Source: Parus major
Taxonomy: Eukaryota; Chordata; Aves; Passeriformes; Paridae
NCBI RefSeq assembly: GCF_001522545.3
Contig: NC_031774.1
Coordinates: 49,629,363 to 49,693,362 of the forward strand
Length of the DNA: 64,000 bases
Reading direction: 5' to 3'
Below are positions 51,301 through 58,570 of this stretch, one piece after another (the first letter of the stretch is position 1; each line of letters begins with the position of its first letter). A model generated the notes under the pieces. It ran no database searches, was not told where the DNA came from, and saw nothing but the letters and a program-made list of their open reading frames with translations. Position numbers and translations under genes: made by a program.

Positions 51301-54300
51301 ATGGGAATGGAAAGACACAATTTTAAATGCTTACCTTTTAATAGTTAGCTAATTCTGTGTGTGTCTATACTCCTTATCTGATGATTAAAAAAAATCCTTT
51401 ACAACTATCATAATTTGGGGACTTTTTCATTTTCACTGGAAAATAGGTACTGCAAACACCTCTTTCTGAGACAAAAAGACCAATTCTTTAAAAGAAGGGA
51501 CACAAATGAAAAAGAGACTAAATAGGTATTGCAAATACCTCTTTTTCAGGAAAAAACTTCAGTTCTTAAACTGGCCCATAAAAGAAGAGAAGAGACTAAA
51601 TAGTTAGAAAACATGAAATAAAGTGATACATCAGTGTGGTAGAGTACTCTGGTGATTAGGTAAAGAGTATGGACAACACAGAGGAAAAAAAAATTCATTT
51701 AATATTCACAGTACTACCAGTAGTCATCAAAAATAATAATCTTATCAATAATGTTGTTCTCAAGTACACGGAGTTGGTAATGTTTCAGAACAGAATGAGC
51801 AGTTAAAAGGGGGGAAAGGGTGAGTGTTTCAGAGCTCTGCAGATACATTCCAAACACTGTTTTCTAAACTAAGTCAAATGTTCACATGCTCACCTTTATC
51901 TCTCTTGTTGCTTTCAAACCAAATCCCTCCTCTTCAAAGTTAGCTATTTCAAAACCCTCTGTGGATGCTCCATTTTCAGTTGCCCACTTTATCAATTCAG
52001 GGAAATAGTCATCTCTTTTTCCATCAAAGACAACAGACAAACCTATATACACAATTTATTGAAAAACAAATGCAGAAATAAGAGGATCCAGAAAGGTAAA
52101 AAAGCTCAATATAAAAGCCCATGTAAAAAGATATCTGCTATCTCACAGCAGTGCTACTTTGAAGTAGCTGAGTCAGAACTGGTCTCTGTTAAGTGTTACT
52201 CAATACTATATAAATGTCATACCCAATTTTCATCAAATTCAATAATATGCCAAACTGGCTTACCATTCATCTTAAAAATGCAACTGCCCAAACTGAGCAG
52301 TAATGGAATATGAAACTCTCCACTTCTTCCCCTTTTAATAAAAGCCAAAATATTTCCAATCTTAATATCAATGATAAATGCAATCACCACAACATGTTGA
52401 TACAGACCAGGAAGAATTTGAGAGGCAAGCTGTAATTTCATTAATTCAGCACTGCAAATTATGATAAGCAGATCTTGAGTTCCCTCTTTCGCATTTGGGG
52501 TGTTAGACTTTTCCTGTAGCACATGGATCTACTAAAATATCTAAGGATAGATCTAAAATATCTAAGGATCATCCTCCTGACATCAAAGAGCTCATCCAAA
52601 CTTTTAAACTTTGCTTCTCCGATGACATGTGGTCCAGCAGTGAAATCACAAGCCTCATTCATTTCCTCAACTTTCCTCTTTACTGTGAATTCATTTAAAT
52701 ATCTTGGTAATAGTTCCTTTGTGAACTCTGTGTTTCTCTTTGCCTCTGTGTGTTCTCTTCAACCCAAATACTAGAGTCAGATCACATTAAAAGTGTCCAA
52801 AGGCCCCCAAAATGCTCAGGCCATTTTATGAGTGACAAAAATGTCATCAGCAAGACATTTTACATCCTAAGATATTTTGGCTAAACACAAGGAATAAAAT
52901 ACATTTTGAGATTTAAATTATTTTAGGGAAGTAGCATTAGTATATTTACAATATCCCCCTCCTGCCTCCAAATTTTACACTTCAATGCCCAGAACCAATC
53001 AAATCTGTAGTTAACTTAAAAGTGCAAGTATCATTTGAAACTGTCATCTTCAATGATGCAGTATAAAAATTTATTAAGTATTTACAAAGTCCTTTTTGGA
53101 ACATAATGAACTCATAAACCTGGTAAGACTAGTTGCATAGTTTCTACAGATCTTGGTAGGTGTTATACTGTCCAAGACTTTGCTCTTTTGATTTCCAACT
53201 TTTGTTACTGTATAAGACTACTAGAAGCTCTTAAACCAAGCTTTTACTTGGGACCATTCTTTAAGCCTCTCTGAAATTCTACTTCCATTCCTCATATACA
53301 ATGTGGACCAATACTTCCAAAATTTTTCAAAATTAAGGAGAAGACCAGCTCCTTTAAATTATAAGCACCATTGGGGAATAAATTGTTTCTATATGGAACA
53401 AAATATAGCTGTACTGATGAAAATCTATATTGAAAAGCAGCTTTATTTAGGATTTTGCTAATGAGTCAAACAAGGAAAATTTTCAAAATTAAAAATACTC
53501 CGTTTTCAAATTAAGAGTTTTCTATAGCGAAGATCATTCCAGTTCACATTCTGCAACCTCGTGTTCTAGTCAAGAAAAGCATAAAGTGTAATACTCTCGG
53601 CAATATATATTAATTTGTATATCTCAGAGCTCCCAACAAGAACTTCCTCTGCTAACTAAAGCCTTTATTAAGTCAGCAAACTGTGTTGCATTAACTACTA
53701 TGTTCCACTAAAAATAGTCTTGAAAGACACCATACCATTTCTATTCCCTCTGTATGAAAAAATGTTACATGGAAAGAGAACTGCATGTCAATAGTAGTGT
53801 GCTTAGTAGGTTTTGTATCTTCCAAAGAAAAACATATGCTCTATTAACAAGACACTGTTACACTAATTCTACCATCTCTGCCAGCAGCATCTTCCCTGTG
53901 GATAGTTTAATCTTTCTGGTGCAGAAGAAAGATACAGCAAAGAGGTTTGGTAAGTCCTTTCATGAAGTAAGATTTTTATGTATCAGTCAAAATATATTAA
54001 AAACAGGAAAGGGAAATTTCAAGCCTCTAAAGTATTTGCTTTATCAAGTAGTGCCATGAACTAGTCAAGCTCCAATTATATGTAGACTGGCATTTTTGCT
54101 GCTACTGTATAAATACCAGAGAAGAAAGAATTGTTTAGGACTTTTCCAGGTATGTCCAGCCCAAATTTATTCATTGCAAGTTTAAAAAGTTATTACTCAG
54201 TTATGAAAATACATCAGTCATAAAAGAGGTTAATTTTACTAAAAATTAAATGAAAAGCATCTTTTAGAGCATGCCTCCAAATATAACTAAATTAATATTT

Positions 54301-56687
54301 AAAAAGTGTCATCAACAGCAAGTTGTTACAGACCATAACAGATGAAAATTGGTCTAGTATGAAAAATTAAGCATACCTTAAACTTTGGAAAACTGGCAAA
54401 AACATTCCTCATTAACTATGATATAATAATAATAACTTTATTTTGATTATGTGTTTCACTTAGAGCAGATAGACTTATTAGCTGATGTATTTATTTTGTG
54501 CATTTACGAATTTTTGTCATCACTTGATGTCCTAAAGTTGTATTGCTGAAACTGTTTCAACATCCAGTGAAGTCTTGATGTAACTTAAAACAGTTACAAA
54601 TTTAAATTCAGAATGTTCAGCTTAATAGAGGCAGAGCAGCAGACCATGCAGTCCGAAACCAAGGCATTCTATTATTCTCTAATGATTTTTACTTCTAGTC
54701 CTTCAGATTGTGTTTAGAAAACAACTTCAAGCTCCTTTTTCTACTTATCAGACAGAATTCTCCCATCATCTCTCTGTGATAATCATTCAGAATTCTATTA
54801 AAACAGTTAATGCCAGTGGTGAAGCCCACCTGAACAGCTGAGAAACACTTGCAAGTGTTTCACATTTACCTTTTTGCTTTTTGCGGATTTTCTCCACAAG
54901 CGAACGGATCTGTACATATTCTTCCCATTCCTTACCAGGACCTGGGGGAGGACTGCTGCATTCTGGAAATAAAAATGTTTTCTGTAATAAAGTACATTAT
55001 ATACATATATATGTATATATATGCACACACACATATACATATATATTTTAACCTTTATATTTTATATTTTTAACATCTATATTTTAATTTATGGTTTCAC
55101 AGTAACTTAACAGAACCCCAGTACTATTTGTCCCTCAATTATATTTACAAGGCAAATGAAACAATCTCTACCGTTTAAAACATCCCATTATATGACATGA
55201 AATTAATTTAGCCTTTTGAAATCTTCACAGTATAACTTTTTTTTTTATTTTTTAATATTCTTTCAGATATAAGAAATAGCGAAAGTCTAAGAAGCTTGGA
55301 AGAAAAAAGGTAAATAACCAGGCCATTAAGTAAATAATATCTCAGATAAGACAAACAAAAAAAGTGTCTGTTTTCAATAATTCAAGCAATGCACTCTGTT
55401 TACATTAGCTTGCTGCCATCACTCTTGCTGTAATGCAAGCAGATAATAACAGCACAGAGAATACCTTAATTAATTGAGAAATTTGCTGGTACATACATCT
55501 GACCTGCCTAGTCAATACTGTTTTCACAGATGCACAAGTACTGGAGGGACAAGCAAAGGAACACAAAGCCATGCTTTAGCTTTAGATAACATCCACAGTG
55601 TCTCTGCCAATATTCTAAATGTCAGTGTGTGGATTTCTTGATCTAAGCCATGTAAATCCAAGTGGACAGCTGAAGATTACCTTGCTCAAATGATTTGAAA
55701 AATCTTAGCATTGAATAAAATATGGAAGCTTGACAAAAAGAACAGCTGATACTTGTCTTTGCTTAGCAAATTAGATCTACATGTTATTTTTGGTAGCAAA
55801 GCAGAGGCCAATTGCAGCATAAGCATCAAACTGCTTTGCCAACTCCTTGTCTCCTCTTCATGAGCAATGCTAAGAAAAATTTTAATTTTTCTAAGGCAAC
55901 ATTCAGATGTGTCCAGAATATGAAAATCTGGACTTGTGTTTCAGAAAGAACTGTATCACAGCACAGATATTAACGACAGTAGAAAGAGTCAATAGTACTT
56001 TAATATCATTGTATGGAATTATGCTCCTTTTTTCATATTTACTAGAAATAATGGATGAGTTCCAAGTTCCACAACAACTGAAACAATCTTTGGTCTATAC
56101 ACAAGATCTACGAAAAGTTTCCAAACAGCAACAACAACCAAAAAATTCTATAAGCAACAAAAATATCTGTGCAGTTGAACTGAGTTGTATTACTGTTTCC
56201 CACAGTTAAGTTCAAAGTACTGTTCAAGTGATAAATGGAAACAGCATAATTCTTCAAGTTTACAAGAAAAACATTTTTAACAAAGCTTTAATGACAAGTT
56301 ACCTAGTTGTTTAAAAGTCTAATCTCAAACAGCATTTATGCAGAGGAAAAGTGGAACGCTGCCACAAATATGGTCTGTCCAATAAATACCCACATAAAAA
56401 AGCCAATGATTGCATATATTAACAGAGAGTTTTATGTGTATCTCAGAGTACCTATCTTAAGCACTCTGAAATAGCAAGCTTGGCCACTTACAGTAAAAAA
56501 ACAACTCACTGGCTTCATCAAGAAAATGTTTGAGTGGTTTGCACACCAGCCCTTTTCCCAGAGAGGCATAAAAACTAAACTTACTTTGCAATAACTCACT
56601 GATTAGATTCAACATTTCCTTTGGAGATACTGTCGCTGTAGCTCCTGTACCTGACTTCTGAGTTTTTACTCGGCTTTTCTTCCCCAT
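20940..56687 (-). CDS. SETD3: SETD3, actin-histidine N-methyltransferase, 12 coding exons
   Basis: SETD3 transfers a methyl group from SAM to His73 of actin in the cytoplasm (family knowledge). I read twelve exons on the minus strand: 56585-56687, 54870-54962, 51894-52042, 50720-50792, 49963-50219, 33748-33806, 31767-31881, 27489-27563, 24644-24810, 23917-24002, 21997-22157 and 20940-21383. They total 1782 nt, giving 593 residues plus TAG, against 594 in human. All junctions keep frame and all introns are GT-AG. Order: basic N-terminus, split SET domain (about residues 95-315), Rubisco-LSMT-type substrate-binding domain (about 345-480), then a variable acidic, Ser/Glu-rich tail. SAM contacts R75, E104 and F106, and R215, N256, W274, N278, H279, Y313 and R316, fall at human positions. 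The start is the [12 protein letters not shown] methionine, the known family N-terminus. No disruption is seen, so the gene looks functional. Confidence 0.98.
21997..22157 (-). CDS. SETD3: SETD3 coding exon 11 (residues 393-446)
   Basis: Acceptor TTGCAG, donor GTAAAA, leaving in phase 0. It encodes [20 protein letters not shown], the tryptophan-containing [19 protein letters not shown], and [13 protein letters not shown]. This is the helical bundle of the substrate-binding domain. Confidence 0.95.
22158..23916 (-). other. SETD3 intron between coding exons 10 and 11
   Basis: GT-AG intron of about 1.8 kb, AT-rich. It has a short direct repeat near 23381 and 23412 (TTTAGATTACAAATTA) and an A-rich tract at 23841-23890 next to the exon 10 donor. 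No gene seen. Confidence 0.9.
23917..24002 (-). CDS. SETD3: SETD3 coding exon 10 (residues 364-393)
   Basis: Acceptor TATTAG, donor GTAGGA, 86 nt. It encodes [20 protein letters not shown] and then LRVFCMSE, a helical part of the Rubisco-LSMT-like substrate-binding domain. An A-rich tract at about 23841-23890 lies within 80 bases past the donor and is a T-rich stretch in the transcript. Confidence 0.95.
24644..24810 (-). CDS. SETD3: SETD3 coding exon 9 (residues 309-364), catalytic Tyr313
   Basis: Acceptor TTCTAG, donor GTAAGT. It starts [20 protein letters not shown], placing the catalytic Tyr at 313 and the actin-binding Arg at 316. It then enters the substrate-binding domain with [20 protein letters not shown]. 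The SET-to-RSB transition is in this exon. Confidence 0.97.
24811..27488 (-). other. SETD3 intron between coding exons 8 and 9
   Basis: GT-AG intron of about 2.7 kb, AT-rich. No gene, repeat family or RNA gene recognised. Confidence 0.9.
27489..27563 (-). CDS. SETD3: SETD3 coding exon 8 (residues 284-308)
   Basis: A phase 0/0 exon of 25 codons, acceptor GGGTAG, donor GTAGTA. It encodes [20 protein letters not shown] and then KAGEQ, the strand pair just before the catalytic tyrosine block. Its symmetrical phase means skipping would keep frame but remove part of the SET core. Confidence 0.95.
27564..31766 (-). other. SETD3 intron between coding exons 7 and 8
   Basis: GT-AG intron of about 4.2 kb. 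Apart from a low-stop stretch at 28365-28625 with an internal 31-bp imperfect duplication, no structure or gene is recognised. Confidence 0.9.
31767..31881 (-). CDS. SETD3: SETD3 coding exon 7 (residues 245-283), catalytic core
   Basis: Acceptor TTTTGCAG, donor GTAAGG. It completes Arg245 and continues [15 protein letters not shown], then ends in [15 protein letters not shown]. It contains N256 and W274, which shape the histidine pocket, and the N278-H279 pair of the NH(S/T) motif that binds SAM. All are intact. Reading through the donor gives 13 more residues and then a stop (see findings). Confidence 0.97.
31882..33747 (-). other. SETD3 intron between coding exons 6 and 7
   Basis: GT-AG intron of about 1.9 kb, AT-rich, with a weak GTTGGT donor. 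A 127-codon plus-strand frame at 32073-32456 looks like a chance frame. No gene seen. Confidence 0.9.
33748..33806 (-). CDS. SETD3: SETD3 coding exon 6, 59 nt (residues 226-245)
   Basis: Acceptor TTTTGCAG, donor GTTGGT, which is a weak match to the donor consensus. It encodes [19 protein letters not shown] plus two bases of Arg245. At 59 nt, skipping it would shift the frame. It is the first exon after the 16 kb intron that holds the CpG island. Confidence 0.95.
35460..35950. promoter_or_regulatory. Intragenic CpG island in the large SETD3 intron
   Basis: This is an abrupt block of very high GC and dense CpG, strongest at about 35565-35880, inside an AT-rich intron. It includes repeated CCGCTCCGCT-type and GGGCCGGGCC-type motifs and a short pyrimidine tract at about 35880-35925. 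Such blocks in birds usually mark promoters. Open frames of about 88 and 106 codons cross it on the two strands, but they are Ala/Gly/Pro/Arg-rich, as expected from composition alone. It could serve an alternative SETD3 transcript, an antisense transcript, or an unannotated gene. Confidence 0.75.
37198..37290 (-). CDS. Hypothetical 30-codon ORF with signal-peptide-like sequence, exon-like flanks
   Basis: I do not recognise this ORF. It reads [20 protein letters not shown] and then [10 protein letters not shown]: a short basic start, a hydrophobic core of about 12 residues and small residues at a plausible cleavage site. Just upstream on the same strand is a T15 tract followed by AG, a strong-looking splice acceptor 25 bases before the ATG. 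Near the 3' end AGG precedes GTAACG, a poor donor. A second exon-like block with a GTAAGT donor lies at about 37055-37101, but a phase-0 join reaches a stop after six codons. It could be part of a small secreted-peptide gene nested in SETD3, an alternative exon, or chance. Confidence 0.2.
   Translation of the reverse strand: MKFSMPLFVFAVVITLIASSDNIFTERVTK
37531..37590. repeat. Polypurine tract with two G7 runs
   Basis: GGGGGGG-T-GGGGGGG at about 37538-37552, followed by some 40 bases of G/A only. It could form a G-quadruplex or triplex on the plus strand, which is the SETD3 template strand. Confidence 0.8.
38892..38910. repeat. Short (CA)n
   Basis: CACAAACACACACACA repeat in the large SETD3 intron. 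Confidence 0.8.
40352..40423 (+). mobile_element. Short CR1 3' tail fragment
   Basis: Text such as GAGCTGGACTTTGATGATTC, CTTGTGGGCCCCTTCCAACTC and TTTATGATTCTGT is the last 70 bp of a CR1-type element in plus orientation. Only the tail is present. Confidence 0.7.
40673..40714. repeat. Perfect 12-bp inverted repeat with an internal palindrome
   Basis: GTGGAAGCTTGG at 40673-40684 pairs exactly with CCAAGCTTCCAC at 40703-40714, an 18-base loop apart. A second perfect palindrome, GGATCATGATCC at 40683-40694, overlaps the first arm. Confidence 0.85.
41690..42090. other. GC-rich, CpG-enriched patch in SETD3 intron
   Basis: About 400 bp with higher GC and more CpG than its surroundings. Overlapping open frames run on both strands: 143 codons at 41691-42122 minus and 175 codons at 41757-42284 plus. 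None resembles a protein family I know. It may be a weak regulatory island or the remnant of an insertion. Confidence 0.4.
43672..44105 (-). mobile_element. CR1 LINE fragment (RT region) abutting a second CR1
   Basis: Minus-strand CR1 ORF2 sequence from a different subfamily than its neighbour. Recognisable pieces include the CAGTACTCTGGGTGTGGCC region, GCACATTGCTGGCTCATG-like text, the AAGTGCAGGATTTTGCACTT block, and the GTGAGGCTGACGGGATTGCAG block after an internal deletion. The adjoining element at 44106 seems to have inserted beside or within it. Confidence 0.8.
44106..45815 (-). mobile_element. CR1 LINE, partial ORF2 with reverse-transcriptase remnants
   Basis: The 3' terminus lies near 44110, where the reverse strand reads as the usual CR1 tail. 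Going 5' along the minus strand, the C-terminal RT region is recognisable at 44428-44733 ([20 protein letters not shown] and [20 protein letters not shown]). Earlier ORF2 sequence appears at 45000-45815, including the LVLLGDF motif at the endonuclease end. A sizeable internal deletion near 44.95-45.0 kb removes much of the RT. Stops and frameshifts make it non-functional. Confidence 0.9.
49430..49815 (-). mobile_element. CR1 LINE fragment, diverged
   Basis: It begins with AAGAATCATAAAGGCACAGG, a degraded reverse-complemented CR1 tail. It continues with TTTCCTCTGGTCTCATTCCA, GGGCCCAAAATTGTACAGTA and a TCACTTCTCTCAACC-like block, all familiar from reverse-complement CR1 3' regions. It ends about 150 bp from SETD3 coding exon 5. 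Confidence 0.75.
49963..50219 (-). CDS. SETD3: SETD3 coding exon 5 (residues 140-225), SET-I insert
   Basis: Acceptor AATTCAG, donor GTAAGA, ending in phase 0 at KVIQ. It encodes the helical SET-I insert, including [36 protein letters not shown] and [13 protein letters not shown]. Arg215 lies in NTARQ and helps bind the actin peptide in the human enzyme. It is followed by the 16 kb intron. Confidence 0.97.
50720..50792 (-). CDS. SETD3: SETD3 coding exon 4 (residues 116-139)
   Basis: Acceptor CTGTAG, donor GTAAGA, entering in phase 0 and leaving in phase 1. It encodes [17 protein letters not shown] followed by SAKNSVL, the strand-helix that follows the first SET block. It is nearly identical to the mammalian protein. 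Confidence 0.96.
50793..51893 (-). other. SETD3 intron between coding exons 3 and 4
   Basis: GT-AG intron of about 1.1 kb, AT-rich, with a local duplication of roughly 79 bp at 51442-51606. No gene seen. Confidence 0.9.
51442..51606. repeat. Imperfect tandem duplication, about 79-bp unit
   Basis: AATAGGTACTGCAAACACCT at 51442 recurs as AATAGGTATTGCAAATACCT at 51521. AGAGACTAAATAG closes the first unit at about 51514 and the second near 51593. Two full copies diverge by scattered substitutions and small indels. Confidence 0.75.
51894..52042 (-). CDS. SETD3: SETD3 coding exon 3 (residues 66-115), start of SET domain
   Basis: Acceptor TATATAG, donor GTGAGC, entering in phase 1 and leaving in phase 0. 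It carries R75 in the [15 protein letters not shown] motif and the [14 protein letters not shown] stretch. The latter is the first SET-N block and holds the SAM-contacting E104 and F106. Confidence 0.96.
52043..54869 (-). other. SETD3 intron between coding exons 2 and 3
   Basis: GT-AG intron of about 2.8 kb, AT-rich. The only structure I see is a short tandem repeat around 52533-52568, where TAAAATATCTAAGGAT occurs twice. No gene seen. Confidence 0.9.
54870..54962 (-). CDS. SETD3: SETD3 coding exon 2 (residues 35-65)
   Basis: Acceptor TTCCAG, donor GTAAAT, phases 1 and 1. It encodes a Pro/Gly turn and then the helix [21 protein letters not shown], which leads into the catalytic fold. A TA/CA microsatellite lies about 30 bases upstream of the acceptor, in the usual branch-point zone. 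Confidence 0.95.
54963..56584 (-). other. SETD3 intron between coding exons 1 and 2
   Basis: GT-AG intron of about 1.6 kb with no gene. It carries a TA/CA microsatellite near the 3' end. A 100-codon plus-strand frame at 55907-56209 has no recognisable character. Confidence 0.9.
54993..55048. repeat. Compound TA/CA microsatellite beside an acceptor
   Basis: Alternating TATA/CATA runs with an internal CACACACA block, about 30-85 bases upstream of the coding exon 2 acceptor of SETD3 in the transcript. Confidence 0.9.
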
Positions 56688-56694
56688 CTTCCAA
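56585..56694 (-). CDS. SETD3: SETD3 first coding exon (residues 1-34), start codon at 56687-56685
   Basis: The exon begins after a TTTTAG acceptor. Seven untranslated bases precede the ATG, and GAAG before it gives a purine at -3. It encodes [12 protein letters not shown] followed by a Ser/Thr/Ala linker and a short helix ending in SELLQ, and closes with a phase-1 GTAAGT donor at 56584. The basic N-terminus is typical of SETD3. Only 56687-56585 is coding. Because the acceptor lies just upstream, at least one further 5' non-coding exon must exist at higher coordinates. Confidence 0.96.
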
Positions 56695-57349
56695 CTAAAA
56701 GAGATTAAGAAGTATACTGTCACCAAATACAATGAAACAAAATATGGAAGTATAAATGAACAAGATCTTCTTTCACTAGTCAGGTAAAAAAAAAAGAATG
56801 AGAAATTATTTCTCACACATATATATGTGCAAGTATTATTGGCATGGCCTGAATTTAAGTGCCATACAGTGCAATCTGAAGCAGTATTTCATGTAGTTGC
56901 ACATTAATTACTTCAGGGTAATTAGAAACTAGCAATCTTAGAGACATAAAGAAAAATTATTCGAATTGCATGCAAATTCATTAGTTGTGAACAAATATTA
57001 TGGATTCCAGAGTATTCAGGCTATAGAAAACCAGGTTATTTTATCTCATCAGCTGCATGGCCAATAGTGGCTGAATTAGTATTTTGACTGTACATTACAT
57101 AGTAATTCAAAATGAATTGAAAATTAAGTATTCCATTTCAAAATAAAATCAAGATACCATCTGTATATCTTTGCTGCAGCTTCTTGTGAGTCAAGGCAAC
57201 TAGTTAAAGAAAACTTATTTTCAGTTCCTGAAGTAAATGGAACATCATCTTAGGCTGGTATTCCAATATTCAGTGCCCCTTGTTCTCATGCAAGACTTAA
57301 ATCACACAACACCTCCTGGAGCAGCAGTGTAGTAAGGTGTGAAATATCC

Positions 57350-58570
57350 AGGGAATTTCTCACATGCACTGGGAGCAATTTCTGATGCTGGCACTGAACA
57401 GGCTTCTAGGGGAGGGGTTATGCAGGATCTGGTACTCATGAATAAGGAAGAACTGCTCACACTAAGATGGCCAACTGCCTTGGTTCCAGTAATTGTGAAA
57501 TTGTAGTGCAAGTCCTGAGAAAAGAAAGGAAGGAAAAAAAGCAGGCTAAAGACTCTGGTCTCACTGCAGTAGACAGAGCTGGGGCTTGCTCAGGGAATGG
57601 TAAGCAGAATGATCTGGAAGGCTATAAACGAGTCCATGATAGCCAGTCCTCTTCCTGAACTCTCTGAGCACAAAACAAGCCTTCCCAACATGAAAGAAAA
57701 CCAGCAGGCACAGCAGGAGCCAGCTGACTGTACACAGGAGTCCTCATTGACAGAGCTTAAATGAAACACAAACATAGGTAAAGTGGAAGTGGGACAGGCA
57801 ACTGGAGGAGAATATAGATGCACTGTCTGGGCAAGCAGGGGATGGAGGGAGGCCAAAGCTTGTTTGGGGCTGATATTGAAGATGAATGTGAAAGGAAAGG
57901 AAGAAAAGCTTTTATCATGAGCAGAAGACACTCTGGGGAAAATGTAACTCAGCTGCTAAATCAGGAAGCTACCAAGTGATGAAAGGTACAGAAAAAATTG
58001 AGACACCCAACACTTTGGGCATGGTCTTTACCAGCAAGGGCTGCTATCAGGTTTACGATGTTTTCTGCATCTAGTAGCAAAGTTTGAGGGAGAGGATCTA
58101 CCAAGTCAAAAAGCTATCTAGGTAAACTTGACATACACACGTATGCAGGATCAGAGGGGAAACATCCAAAGAACTGAAAAAGCTGGCTGATGTCTCTGGA
58201 AGGCTGGCTACCATCTTTGAAAAGTCATGGTAATTACTCATGACAGAAAACTAGTAACTTAAAATCAAACAAACAAAATCCAACTGAAAGGCAAGGTGGA
58301 GGCAGGAAAGAGTAAAGGATCCAGAGAACTAGAAAGTAGTGAGTCTCACCTCATTTGCTGTACAAAATATAGAATGAGTTCTAAAAGGAAGTTATTTCCA
58401 GGCATGATGGGCATAAATGTGACTGGCATCAGAAAACAGACTTCTAAAGGCAAACCCCTGCACTGCCTTGAGCAGAAGAGTAAATGGCTTCATGGACCAG
58501 GGAGAATTGGTGGTTACCAGTGCTTTGACTTATGCAAGAATTTTAACACTATCTTCCATAGCACCCCAGT
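57350..58570 (+). mobile_element. CR1 LINE ORF2 segment, decayed, antisense to SETD3
   Basis: Plus-strand CR1 ORF2 with many indels. Recognisable pieces are CTAGGGGAGGGGTTATGCAG and CTCATGAATAAGGAAGAACTG near 57400-57450, AAGCTTGTTTGGGGCTGAT and GAATGTGAAAGG near 57860-57895, AGAACTGAAAAAGCTGGCTG and TTTGAAAAGTCATGG near 58170-58230, and a TTTAACACTATCTTCCATAG block near 58541. It spans the endonuclease-RT junction to the mid RT. Open frames inside it are relics. Confidence 0.75.

Noticed and set aside
54807..55040. 77-codon minus-strand frame starting in a TA/CA repeat
   Set aside because: It overlaps coding exon 2 of SETD3 in another frame and starts in the microsatellite.
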